NCBI GenBank assembly: GCA_015222915.1
Contig: JADFWE010000376.1
Coordinates: 1-8,343, forward strand
Source of the DNA: Pseudomonadota bacterium
Lineage (GTDB): Bacteria; Pseudomonadota; Gammaproteobacteria; SZUA-229
DNA: 8,343 bases
Reading direction: 5' to 3'
In this document: piece by piece, positions 1 through 6,811 of the stretch
Numbering within the stretch: position 1 is the first letter of the stretch
Layout: each line of letters opens with the position of its first letter
Translations under genes and position numbers: made by a program
The notes under the pieces: generated by a model
Databases searched by the model: none
What the model saw: the letters and a program-made list of their open reading frames with translations, nothing else
What the model was told of the DNA's origin: nothing

Positions 1-258
1 CCGTCAGGGCGAAAGCGCACTACAAGCCAGCAAACGAAATCCAGATAAAGCCAACGAGCCAGAGAGTACGAGAACCGCAATGCCAAAGTAAACAAATAAC
101 ACTAAGATATTCACTCATCCCTGCTATGCAACATGCCTACGCAAAAGACCTAAAAACAGAGTGACTCACCGTCAGCGCGAAAGCACACTACAAGTCAATA
201 AACAGAATCCAAATAAAACCAACCAGCCCACAGTGTGAGAATCACAATAAAACACCCC
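1..258. repeat. Pair of diverged ~90-bp direct repeats in noncoding DNA
   Basis: Positions 1-90 and 169-258 share the same sequence in the same orientation, at a distance of 168 bp. Both begin CCGTCAG.GCGAAAGC.CACTACAAG and stay alignable to about position 90 of the unit, with one single-base gap and roughly 80% identity by eye. Most differences are transitions. The 78-bp spacer between them does not obviously repeat. No SD-linked reading frame crosses the region on either strand; the short minus-strand frame through it is only the edge of a shadow of the downstream gene. It may be a dispersed intergenic repeat family or the remains of an older duplication. The first copy may continue to the left of the window. 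Confidence 0.7.
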
Positions 259-298
259 AACTCTAGCCGATATCCAAAACTCCCTATAAACTCCCCCT

Positions 299-3200
299 AT
301 GCCATCCCCCAGCAAACAAACCAACAGCCTCGATGCCTGCGATCCTGCGTTAAACGCAACAGTATCCGCCTCAGCTGGCAGCGGTAAGACCTGGCTGCTG
401 ATCACTCGCATCGTACGCCTGCTGATCGATGGCGCTGAAGCCGGCAACATCATTGCCCTCACCTTTACCCGAAAAGCCGCTGGCGAGATGCAGATCCGTC
501 TCAATGAACGTTTATTCGAGATGGCAACAGCATCAGAAAAAGAACTGGAAGCACTGCTGAAGATGATCGGCAGCGACACCGGCAGGCAGACCAGACGTAT
601 CGCCGCCGGTCTCTATGAAAAGCTGATGAACAGCCTGTACCCGGTGCGCATACAGACCTTCCATTCATTCTGTCAGGACATCCTCGCACGTTTCCCGCTG
701 GAAGCCGACATCCCGCCGGGCTTTGATCTCAGTGAAGACAGCAGTCTGCTGGAACGCCAGGCCTGGCAGATCTTATTTGATGAAGCCCAACTCGGCAGCA
801 GGGTTAAAACAGGCGCCAACCACACCGTCACCGACATCGATAGCAAAACACTCAACCAGGCGCTCGATACCATCATGCAGTTCTGCAACGGCCCGGATAA
901 TACCTTCAGCGCACTAAACAGTTTCCTGTCGCACCGCAGTGACTGGTGGGCCTATACCCGGCATACCGCTAAACCGGTCGATTTCGCCTGCGATGAGCTG
1001 GAAAAATCATTACGGGTCGACCCTGCTCTCAGCGTTGAAGATCTATGCGGTGCTTTTTTTACCGAGTCGCTGCAACTCAGGTTACAGGTGTTTGCAAACC
1101 TGCTGCGCGAGATAAAAAACAAAACCAGCGAGAAACACGCCGTCACCATCGACGATACCCTCAGTAGCCCATCTAGCGGCAGTTCTGGCAGCAGCAAAAG
1201 ATTTGCCCAGATCAAAACCGCTTTTCTCAAAAAAGACGGCGGCATAATGCTGCAGGGGCGACAGCATAACGCTACGCTGGAAAAAAAACTGGGTGCAGAA
1301 GATACCGACCATTTTCTCGAACTACACCAGCAGATCGCTGACGACATCCTGCAGGTCAGCGAACAGATAAAACGTCTGCTCACCTTCACCATCAACACCG
1401 CCTGGTATTACGCCGGTCACCATTTTATCGAGATCTTCCAGCAGCTGAAAACAGACATGCGCCTGCTGGACTTCACCGATCTGGAATGGAAGTGTTATGA
1501 GCTGCTGCAGCATGCCGATAACGCACACTGGGTACAGTACAAGATCGACCAGCGTATCGACCACATCCTGATCGATGAATTTCAGGACACCAATCCGACA
1601 CAGTGGCACCTGCTGTCACCGATACTGGAAGAGATCGCCGCCAATCCGGAACAGCGTCCGCGCAGTGTTTTTCTGGTGGGTGACGAAAAGCAGTCGATCT
1701 ACAGTTTCAGGCGAGCCAACCCTGCGCTGCAGGCACAGGCGAGCCAGTGGCTGGCAGAGAGTCTCGATGCCCGCGCCACACCGCTGGATTTCTCACGGCG
1801 TTCGAGTCCGGCCATCATCCATTGCGTCAATCAGATCTTCGAGCAGGACGGCATAAAAGTCATCATGAGCGGCTACACCACACACGATACTCACCTGCGT
1901 GAACTGCCGGGCAAAGTTTCATTGTGCGAACTGTTTCAGCATGAGGAAAGCGATGACGACGAAGACACTGAGGATGAACAAGCAATCTATTTTCGTAATC
2001 CGCTTTTACAGCCCAACCAGAACACCGAAAAAACATTACGCCATGACGAAGCCGACTACATCGCCAGGCAGATCCTTCATCTGATCGAAAACGGCGAAAA
2101 GATAACGGGCAGCAACGGGGTCCGCACCGTCGATTATGGCGACATCATGATACTGATGCGAAATCGCACACATCTGGCCATCTATGAAGACACGCTCAAG
2201 CAGTTCGGCATACCGTTTATCGGCAGTAAAAAAGGCGGCTTGCTGGAGAATCTTGAGATACAGGACCTGACCTGTCTGCTTAATTTCCTGATAACACCCT
2301 ACGATAATCTGGCGCTGGCTCAGATATTAAAATCTCCGATCTTCAGCGCCAGTGATGAAGACCTGATACTGCTGGCATCACAGGAAAACAAAAACTACTG
2401 GTATGAGCGCCTGCTCAGCCTGAGCGATGAGGCGTCTGCAAATAATAATGGTGTTGCGCTCAGTGAGGCATTACAGAAAGCCATCACCCTGCTGCCGCGC
2501 TGGCAGAAACTTGCAGAACAGCTGCCGGTACATGACTGTCTCGACAGGATATTTTCTGAAGGCAATATCGTCAAACGCTATATGGCTGCCAATAGAACCG
2601 AGAACATGCAGAAAGTAGCCGCTAACTGCCAGCGTTTTCTGGAGCTGTCGCTGGAAACGGACAGCGGTCGATATCCCAGTATCACCCGTTTTCTGCAGCG
2701 TCTGAACCACCTGCAGAGCCATTCCGGCAGCCCGCCTGAAGAGCCGTTAACACAGAGTTCTGAATCTCGGGTCACCCTGATGACCATCCACGGCAGCAAA
2801 GGTCTGGAATCACCGGTGATCTTCCTGGCCGACTGCAACAGTACCTCCAGCAATCGAAACGCCTATTCCAGCCTGGTGCGGTGGCCGGCGGAAAAAGCAC
2901 AGCCGGTAAACTTTCAGTTGCAGCTGAGCAAAGAAAATACCGATTCCATCACCATGAAACTGCAACAGGACAAACTCAAGGAGCAGGCACGCGAGGAACT
3001 TAACCTGCTCTATGTAGCCCTGACACGCGCCCGTGAGCAGCTGTATATCAGTGGCGTGGCAAACAGCCGCAGCAGCGAAAACAGCTGGTACCAGATTATC
3101 GAACAGGGCCTGAAGGACATCACTGAGACGGATGACAGCATCGATGGCATCAACGCCAGAGTCTATAGACATCTGCGCTATAACGGCTCGGCATCAAGCG

Positions 3201-3961
3201 ATGTCGAAGTCGCCGTCAACGTTGAAACAGGGCAAACAGGCAATAGGACAGCAGATAATAGAACGGCAGACATTGATCACAGACTGCTGAAACCAATCGA
3301 AAAATTACCGCCGTCATTTTTTATGATCGCCCCCAGTATGGACACGTCAGCACACACTGAAATAAATGATGCTAGCGGCTTATCCGAAGCAGAGCTACCA
3401 GATGAGAACACACGGGAAACACAGCAGGCCGCCCGATTAGCAAAATGGCGAGGCAATACCATCCATCACCTTCTGGAAAAACTGTGTGGTGCAGCTGAAT
3501 ACCCGGCAACTGAAGACAGCATAAGATCGCTGGCACAACAGCTGAAGATACAGACGGAACGACATCAGCCTGATTACCTTGTTTACCTGGAAGACTGTAT
3601 CGAAGAAGCGATAAGCACATACAACCACGCTGAGCTGAAAGACATCTTCCAGCCGGCCGCTGATGACAAAACCTATAATGAGATGCCACTGATGTTTGCG
3701 CAGGGGCAAACAGACGAGACGCAGCTTAAGAAGCCGGTATACGGCATCGTTGACCGTATCATCAGGTCGAAGGATGAGATCTTCATCATCGACTATAAAT
3801 CACATCAGCTCGATGCCGATGGATCACTTCGTGAGGCAGCCGCCGCATTCTCGTCACAGCTGGACTATTACCGTGAGGGTGTGAACAGATTATGGCCAGG
3901 CCATAAGATCAAAACCGGTATCCTGTTCACTCATCATAAGAAGATGATCTGGTCTGAATGA
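299..3961 (+). CDS. addA: AddA/RecB-like UvrD-family helicase-nuclease
   Basis: This 1220-aa cytoplasmic protein is a superfamily 1A DNA helicase joined to a RecB-type nuclease, the layout of AddA (about 1230 aa in Bacillus) and RecB. Such enzymes process double-strand ends for RecA-dependent repair. Helicase motifs appear in order: Walker A ASAGSGKT at residues 24-31, motif Ia ALTFTRKAAGEM at 53-64, Walker B DEFQD at 426-430, motif III GDEKQSIYSFRRA at 461-473, motif V HGSKGLE at 831-837 and motif VI YVALTRAR at 905-912. The C-terminal nuclease has its likely metal ligands: H1056 in GNTIHHLL, E1128, D1152 in GIVDR, and D1165-Y1166-K1167. The start is well fixed because an in-frame TAA lies at 287-289 and Walker A begins 24 residues in, although no Shine-Dalgarno is visible. 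An acidic insertion covers residues 549-560. No addB partner lies in the 298 bases upstream. A RecB subunit is the alternative, but the lack of recC or recD in view and the motif spelling favour AddA. Confidence 0.92.
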   Translation: MPSPSKQTNSLDACDPALNATVSASAGSGKTWLLITRIVRLLIDGAEAGNIIALTFTRKAAGEMQIRLNERLFEMATASEKELEALLKMIGSDTGRQTRRIAAGLYEKLMNSLYPVRIQTFHSFCQDILARFPLEADIPPGFDLSEDSSLLERQAWQILFDEAQLGSRVKTGANHTVTDIDSKTLNQALDTIMQFCNGPDNTFSALNSFLSHRSDWWAYTRHTAKPVDFACDELEKSLRVDPALSVEDLCGAFFTESLQLRLQVFANLLREIKNKTSEKHAVTIDDTLSSPSSGSSGSSKRFAQIKTAFLKKDGGIMLQGRQHNATLEKKLGAEDTDHFLELHQQIADDILQVSEQIKRLLTFTINTAWYYAGHHFIEIFQQLKTDMRLLDFTDLEWKCYELLQHADNAHWVQYKIDQRIDHILIDEFQDTNPTQWHLLSPILEEIAANPEQRPRSVFLVGDEKQSIYSFRRANPALQAQASQWLAESLDARATPLDFSRRSSPAIIHCVNQIFEQDGIKVIMSGYTTHDTHLRELPGKVSLCELFQHEESDDDEDTEDEQAIYFRNPLLQPNQNTEKTLRHDEADYIARQILHLIENGEKITGSNGVRTVDYGDIMILMRNRTHLAIYEDTLKQFGIPFIGSKKGGLLENLEIQDLTCLLNFLITPYDNLALAQILKSPIFSASDEDLILLASQENKNYWYERLLSLSDEASANNNGVALSEALQKAITLLPRWQKLAEQLPVHDCLDRIFSEGNIVKRYMAANRTENMQKVAANCQRFLELSLETDSGRYPSITRFLQRLNHLQSHSGSPPEEPLTQSSESRVTLMTIHGSKGLESPVIFLADCNSTSSNRNAYSSLVRWPAEKAQPVNFQLQLSKENTDSITMKLQQDKLKEQAREELNLLYVALTRAREQLYISGVANSRSSENSWYQIIEQGLKDITETDDSIDGINARVYRHLRYNGSASSDVEVAVNVETGQTGNRTADNRTADIDHRLLKPIEKLPPSFFMIAPSMDTSAHTEINDASGLSEAELPDENTRETQQAARLAKWRGNTIHHLLEKLCGAAEYPATEDSIRSLAQQLKIQTERHQPDYLVYLEDCIEEAISTYNHAELKDIFQPAADDKTYNEMPLMFAQGQTDETQLKKPVYGIVDRIIRSKDEIFIIDYKSHQLDADGSLREAAAAFSSQLDYYREGVNRLWPGHKIKTGILFTHHKKMIWSE

Positions 3962-4051
3962 GTTGGCAGTTAGCAGTAAATTTTAAAAAAACAACTACTG
4001 TTTTTTAAGTGATTTTTATTTTTAACTGCCTACTGCCTTCCAACTGCCAAC
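3962..4051. repeat. Inverted heptamer-word repeat between convergent genes
   Basis: The left arm GTTGGCAGTT (3962-3971) is perfectly complementary to AACTGCCAAC (4042-4051). Next to these lie further related words: AGCAGTA on the left (3972-3978), and AACTGCC (4024-4030) and TACTGCC (4031-4037) on the right. The right side is therefore a short series of 7-bp units with one TTCC interruption. The arms begin immediately after the stop codon of the helicase-nuclease gene and end just past the dsbC stop, filling the gap between convergent genes. A large cruciform or a structured 3' UTR on both transcripts is possible. Confidence 0.75.
3985..4010. terminator. Possible bidirectional A/T-rich terminator
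   Basis: AAAAAAC (3986-3992) and GTTTTTT (4000-4006) can pair around the 7-base loop AACTACT. The element sits inside the heptamer inverted repeat between two convergent genes, so it could help stop transcription from both sides. The stem is almost all A-T, so the call is tentative. The flanking 10-bp GC-containing arms may matter more. Confidence 0.4.
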
Positions 4052-4058
4052 TTCTTTG

Positions 4059-4784
4059 TTATTTCCGAATCTCTTTAATCAGCGTATTTACCGGTACATA
4101 ACCCGGTAATAGTTCACCACTTTCCAGCAGGATAGCCGGTGTACCACGCACGCCCAGCTCGCGGGCAACCGCCAGATGCTGCTTGATCGGATTATCACAG
4201 GTCTTCTGCTCTATCTCGCTGCCGGCTTTGGCCATATCCAGTGCCAGCTGAGGATCATCAGAACACCAGACACTGACGGTCTTTCTCATATCAGACGAAC
4301 CTTTTAGTGGCATGAAGATATAACGGACTTCGACATCATACTTCATGTATTCGTCGATCTCACTGTGCAGTTTACGGCAATAGGGGCAATCGATATCAGT
4401 GATGACGGTGATGACATCCTTCACCTTCTCAGGTCTGTAGATCAGCATACTCTCTTCGCCAAGCTTGTCGATAACGGCAAGACGGATAACCGATTTGGCA
4501 CTCTCACTGATGTTCTTTTTGGTTCTCAGGTCATACAGATCACCTTCGATCATATAACGTGAGTCGACACTCATATAAACGACCTGAGAACCCACGATAA
4601 CCTCATAAAGACCGTCGATAGGTGTTTTGGAAATTTTGGTCGGTTGCACCTGCGGCATGGTCTTTGCCAGCGCCTGCCTCAGCTTCTCGACATTTTCTTC
4701 ATCTGAGGCAGCCTCCGTCGCAGAGAGCACGGAAAACGATGTAAGGAAGGCGCTAGCCAGTAATAATAGGGGGAGTAATTTCAT
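4059..4784 (-). CDS. dsbC: Thiol:disulfide interchange protein DsbC
   Basis: This is a periplasmic disulfide isomerase. In the known family it works as a V-shaped homodimer that reshuffles wrong disulfides and is kept reduced by DsbD. With the ATG start at 4784 the protein has 241 aa. The signal peptide is typical: MKLLPLLLL core, then a likely cut in the VLSA-TEA region. An N-terminal dimerisation domain is followed by a thioredoxin fold with the active site C133-P-Y-C136, the facing cis-proline loop T215-P216, and a second cysteine pair C174 and C196, matching the structural disulfide of E. coli DsbC. A GTG three codons upstream (4793) would give 244 aa; the ATG is preferred because it gives the usual Met-Lys signal start. 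Neither has a clear SD. The gene follows xerD by about 98 bp, as in the E. coli xerD-dsbC-recJ cluster, but recJ is absent here and an unrelated gene converges on its 3' end. Confidence 0.96.
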   Translation of the reverse strand: MKLLPLLLLASAFLTSFSVLSATEAASDEENVEKLRQALAKTMPQVQPTKISKTPIDGLYEVIVGSQVVYMSVDSRYMIEGDLYDLRTKKNISESAKSVIRLAVIDKLGEESMLIYRPEKVKDVITVITDIDCPYCRKLHSEIDEYMKYDVEVRYIFMPLKGSSDMRKTVSVWCSDDPQLALDMAKAGSEIEQKTCDNPIKQHLAVARELGVRGTPAILLESGELLPGYVPVNTLIKEIRK

Positions 4785-4828
4785 ATTGCACACTAAGTTA
4801 ATTGAACCTGCGGGTTAGGACAACGCGG

Positions 4829-4834
4829 ATTATA
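4829..4834 (-). promoter_or_regulatory. Putative -10 box for dsbC
   Basis: A perfect TATAAT reads on the minus strand at 4834-4829, inside the xerD-dsbC gap and about 45 bases before the dsbC ATG. No good -35 hexamer is seen at 16-18 bp, so the promoter may be weak or need an activator. It would let dsbC be transcribed apart from xerD. Confidence 0.45.
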
Positions 4835-4876
4835 GTAAATTCCATGCAATCTGAATAGCACGGTCTTTTCTCGTTA

Positions 4877-4894
4877 CCCCGTTCAGGCACGGGG
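4877..4894 (-). other. Hairpin enclosing the xerD stop codon
   Basis: CCCCGT (4877-4882) and ACGGGG (4889-4894) form a perfect 6-bp GC-rich stem with a 6-base loop. The loop begins with the xerD TGA as read on the plus strand (positions 4883-4885). There is no following U-run in the minus-strand transcript, so it is not a typical intrinsic terminator. A 3'-end stabilising or processing hairpin between xerD and dsbC is possible. Confidence 0.5.
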
Positions 4895-5812
4895 ATGATG
4901 CTGGTGGTACATGTCACGCAGGCGCTGATCGGCCACATGGGTATAGATCTGTGTGGTGGAGATATCACTATGTCCCAGCAGCATCTGTACCACGCGCAGA
5001 TCCGCGCCATGATTTAGCAGATGGGTAGCAAAAGCATGGCGCAGGGTATGAGGTGATAACTGCTCTGTTGCTATACCGGCGATTACCGCATAACGTTTCA
5101 CCATGTACCAGAATGCCTGTCGGGTCATCGCGCCTCCGCGTTTTGTGACAAATATCTCGCTGCACTGGTGACCAGGCGTTTTACTGGACAACAGCTGCGG
5201 TCTCGATTGCCGGTAATACTTCATCAACCATTCCAGCGCGATCTCTCCCACCGGTACCAGGCGCTCTTTATTACCTTTACCTATGACCCTGATCACGCCT
5301 TGCTGCATCGATACCTGAGAGGTCTGCAGGTTGATCAGTTCACTTACACGTAAGCCGGTGGCATATAAAACTTCCAGCATAGCCCGATCACGCAGACCAA
5401 GATCATCCGATACATCAGGTGCCTCCAGCAGGTTTTCTATCTGCTGTTCATTGAGTGACGATGGTAAGGAATGCTCGCCCTTGGGTGACTCGAGCAGGTT
5501 TGTCGGATCTTCAGCAATCCTGTTCTCGCGGAGCAGGTAGAGATAAAAACGCCTCAGGGTTGATAACAGACGTGCCACCGAACGTCTTTTCTGCTGGATA
5601 TTATAATTATGTGCGAGGAACTGCTGGATAACCGTAGCATCAGCGGAAGCCAGTGACTGCTGCACCGACACCAGCCAGAGTGCAAAACCTGCAAGATCAT
5701 TCCTGTATGCAGAGAGCGTATTATCGCTTAGGCCGTTCTCCATCCACAGGTGATCGATAAAATCTTCGATCACCTGTTGTTCTGATCGTGAGAGTTTGTC
5801 GAATTTGGCCAT
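4883..5812 (-). CDS. xerD: Site-specific tyrosine recombinase XerD
   Basis: XerD works with XerC and FtsK at the dif site to resolve chromosome dimers at division. From the ATG at 5812 the protein has 309 aa (E. coli XerD has 298). The N-terminal SAM-like DNA-binding domain (roughly residues 15-105) contains LSDNTLSAYRNDL. The catalytic domain keeps all the active residues: R155 (ATGLRVSEL), K179 (GKGNKER), H255 and R258 (SPHTLRHAF), H281 (LLGHSDIST) and the nucleophile Y290 (TQIYTHV). These match XerD closely, and the dsbC neighbour also favours XerD over XerC. An upstream ATG at 5836 would add eight residues (MDYDCDVI). It is disfavoured because it lies two bases after a TATAAT box, so a transcript from that promoter would lack it. 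The SD is weak for both starts. The gene lies directly downstream of a strong terminator, so it is probably the first gene of its own unit. Confidence 0.96.
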   Translation of the reverse strand: MAKFDKLSRSEQQVIEDFIDHLWMENGLSDNTLSAYRNDLAGFALWLVSVQQSLASADATVIQQFLAHNYNIQQKRRSVARLLSTLRRFYLYLLRENRIAEDPTNLLESPKGEHSLPSSLNEQQIENLLEAPDVSDDLGLRDRAMLEVLYATGLRVSELINLQTSQVSMQQGVIRVIGKGNKERLVPVGEIALEWLMKYYRQSRPQLLSSKTPGHQCSEIFVTKRGGAMTRQAFWYMVKRYAVIAGIATEQLSPHTLRHAFATHLLNHGADLRVVQMLLGHSDISTTQIYTHVADQRLRDMYHQHHPRA

Positions 5813-5838
5813 AATCACATCGCAGTCGTAGTCCATTC

Positions 5839-5844
5839 ATTATA
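5839..5844 (-). promoter_or_regulatory. Putative -10 box for xerD
   Basis: A perfect TATAAT reads on the minus strand at 5844-5839, immediately upstream of xerD. The only -35-like match, TTGAGT with a 15-bp spacer, lies inside the 3' arm of the terminator hairpin, so promoter and terminator would overlap. This placement suggests that the internal ATG at 5812 is the true xerD start. Confidence 0.45.
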
Positions 5845-5848
5845 GGCG

Positions 5849-5883
5849 AAAAAAAAGCTACTCAAGTAAATGAGTAGCTTTTT
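5849..5883 (-). terminator. Strong intrinsic terminator (histone-like gene)
   Basis: A perfect 13-bp stem, AAAAAGCTACTCA (5852-5864) with TGAGTAGCTTTTT (5871-5883), closes a 6-base loop. On the minus strand the stem is followed by a run of eight T (5856-5849, partly within the stem base). It lies about 30 bases past the stop of the histone H1-like gene, which it should terminate. It is nearly symmetrical, so it may also stop plus-strand transcription. Confidence 0.9.
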
Positions 5884-5913
5884 ATTACCTTATAGCCTTG
5901 ACATGGCTTCCGG

Positions 5914-6621
5914 TTATTTCTTACGCTTGCGGCTTTTAGGCTTAAGAGCTTTTTCGATCTTGGCAATTTCTTTCTTAGTCCAGCTTTCCACAAACCTGGC
6001 AACGGCAACTTCCTTCTTCTCAGCCATTTTCACCAGGTGTCCCAGACGTTTCTTTACAGTTTCAGCGTCTGATTTTGCTTCAGCCAATGCAGATGCAGCC
6101 CATGCTACGCGTTCCTGCAGCTTCTGTTTTGCGACTGCCGCATTCTCCTTAGCCTTTTTTCTGCGTTCCATAGCGGATTTTTTCTTTGCCGCTAAAGCTT
6201 TACGCTTAGCGGCTACGGCCTTTTTTTTTGCGACCGCCGCTCTTTTTTTTGCTGCTATAGCCTTTTTCTTAGCTGTGGCAGCTTTCTTTTTAGCTGCGGC
6301 TTTCTGCTTGACAGTCGGTGTGGCTTTTTTAGCCGCCTTCTTCTTGACTACTTTCTTCTTAGCCACTTTTTTCTTAGCTACGGCTTTTTTCTTAACAACT
6401 TTTTTCTTGGTCGCTGCCTTTTTCTTAACAACTTTTTTCTTAACTACTTTACGTTTCGGCGCAGCTTTTTTCTTAACAACTTTCTTCTTCACTGCTTTAC
6501 GTTTTGGTGCAGCTTTCTTTTTAGTTGCTACTTTTTTCTTTGTTACAACCTTTTTCTTAGCAACAGTTTTTTTCTTAGCTGCAACTTTTTTCTTTGCAGT
6601 TTTCTTAGTAGTACGAGCCAT
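5914..6621 (-). CDS. Lysine-rich histone H1-like DNA-binding protein
   Basis: This 235-aa, very basic protein resembles the bacterial histone H1-like family (compare Bordetella BpH1, chlamydial Hc2 and the basic tail of Pseudomonas AlgP). Such proteins bind DNA through charge and help condense the nucleoid or tune expression. Half of the first 100 residues are lysine, arranged as KKK triplets separated by small residues (AA, VV, AV, AT). A 16-residue unit with KAAPKRK occurs twice in tandem (residues 36-51 and 52-67). From about residue 105 the repeats become AAKKKAA-like. From about 160 the sequence is no longer low in complexity (LQERVAWAASALAEAKSD onward) and is predicted helical, perhaps a coiled coil, before a basic end (KSRKRKK). 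The ATG at 6621 has a good SD, AAGGGG, nine bases upstream. The gene is monocistronic, with its own promoter and terminator. The specific family member cannot be settled from sequence because composition dominates similarity. Confidence 0.92.
   Translation of the reverse strand: MARTTKKTAKKKVAAKKKTVAKKKVVTKKKVATKKKAAPKRKAVKKKVVKKKAAPKRKVVKKKVVKKKAATKKKVVKKKAVAKKKVAKKKVVKKKAAKKATPTVKQKAAAKKKAATAKKKAIAAKKRAAVAKKKAVAAKRKALAAKKKSAMERRKKAKENAAVAKQKLQERVAWAASALAEAKSDAETVKKRLGHLVKMAEKKEVAVARFVESWTKKEIAKIEKALKPKSRKRKK
6421..6516 (-). repeat. Two tandem 48-bp units within the histone-like gene
   Basis: Positions 6421-6468 and 6469-6516 differ at only about five of 48 bases and encode two copies of a 16-residue K/A/P/V unit. 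This in-frame duplication is a likely source of length variation between strains. Shorter, more diverged KKK-xx units surround it on both sides. Confidence 0.85.
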
Positions 6622-6811
6622 CTTAGAAGTCCCCTTGTGTGAGTTACGTTCAAAAGTATAAAACTTTATTCTAATTTAGCAAACTTTTACAACAAATTAC
6701 AATTTTTTTTATCAATCAAATAAAATACTTAAGAAAAATTTCAGTGAGTTAATGTTAATAAAATATCAAAGACATACATTTCATTAGCCATTTCTACCTG
6801 AAAACACTGTC
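6622..6811. other. AT-rich intergenic region between traF-like and histone-like genes
   Basis: This gap is strongly AT-rich, with poly-A and poly-T patches (for example T8 near 6704-6711). Its left part holds the promoter and ribosome site of the histone-like gene. I see no convincing hairpin terminator for the traF-like gene and no small gene. The AT-richness could favour nucleoid-protein binding. Confidence 0.5.
6655..6682 (-). promoter_or_regulatory. Putative sigma70 promoter of the histone-like gene
   Basis: On the minus strand TTGCTA (6682-6677) and TATACT (6660-6655) are separated by 16 bp. The expected start of transcription is near 6648, giving a leader of about 27 bases that includes the AAGGGG ribosome site. 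The surrounding DNA is highly AT-rich. Confidence 0.55.

Noticed and set aside
1..258. CRISPR array
   Set aside because: Only two diverged copies of about 90 bp, with a 78-bp spacer; repeat length, identity and copy number do not fit.
172..579. A 135-aa minus-strand frame over the start of the helicase-nuclease gene
   Set aside because: Most of it overlaps the well-supported Walker A region on the other strand, its sequence is not protein-like, and it reads into the noncoding repeat.
952..1398. A 148-aa minus-strand frame inside the helicase-nuclease gene
   Set aside because: A Cys/Ser/Leu-rich antisense shadow of a continuous conserved gene.
5870..6661. A 263-aa plus-strand frame rich in F, L and A opposite the histone-like gene
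   Set aside because: It is the complement of lysine/alanine codons: AAA/AAG read backwards give Phe/Leu. It has no ribosome site and runs over the terminator and promoter of the real gene.
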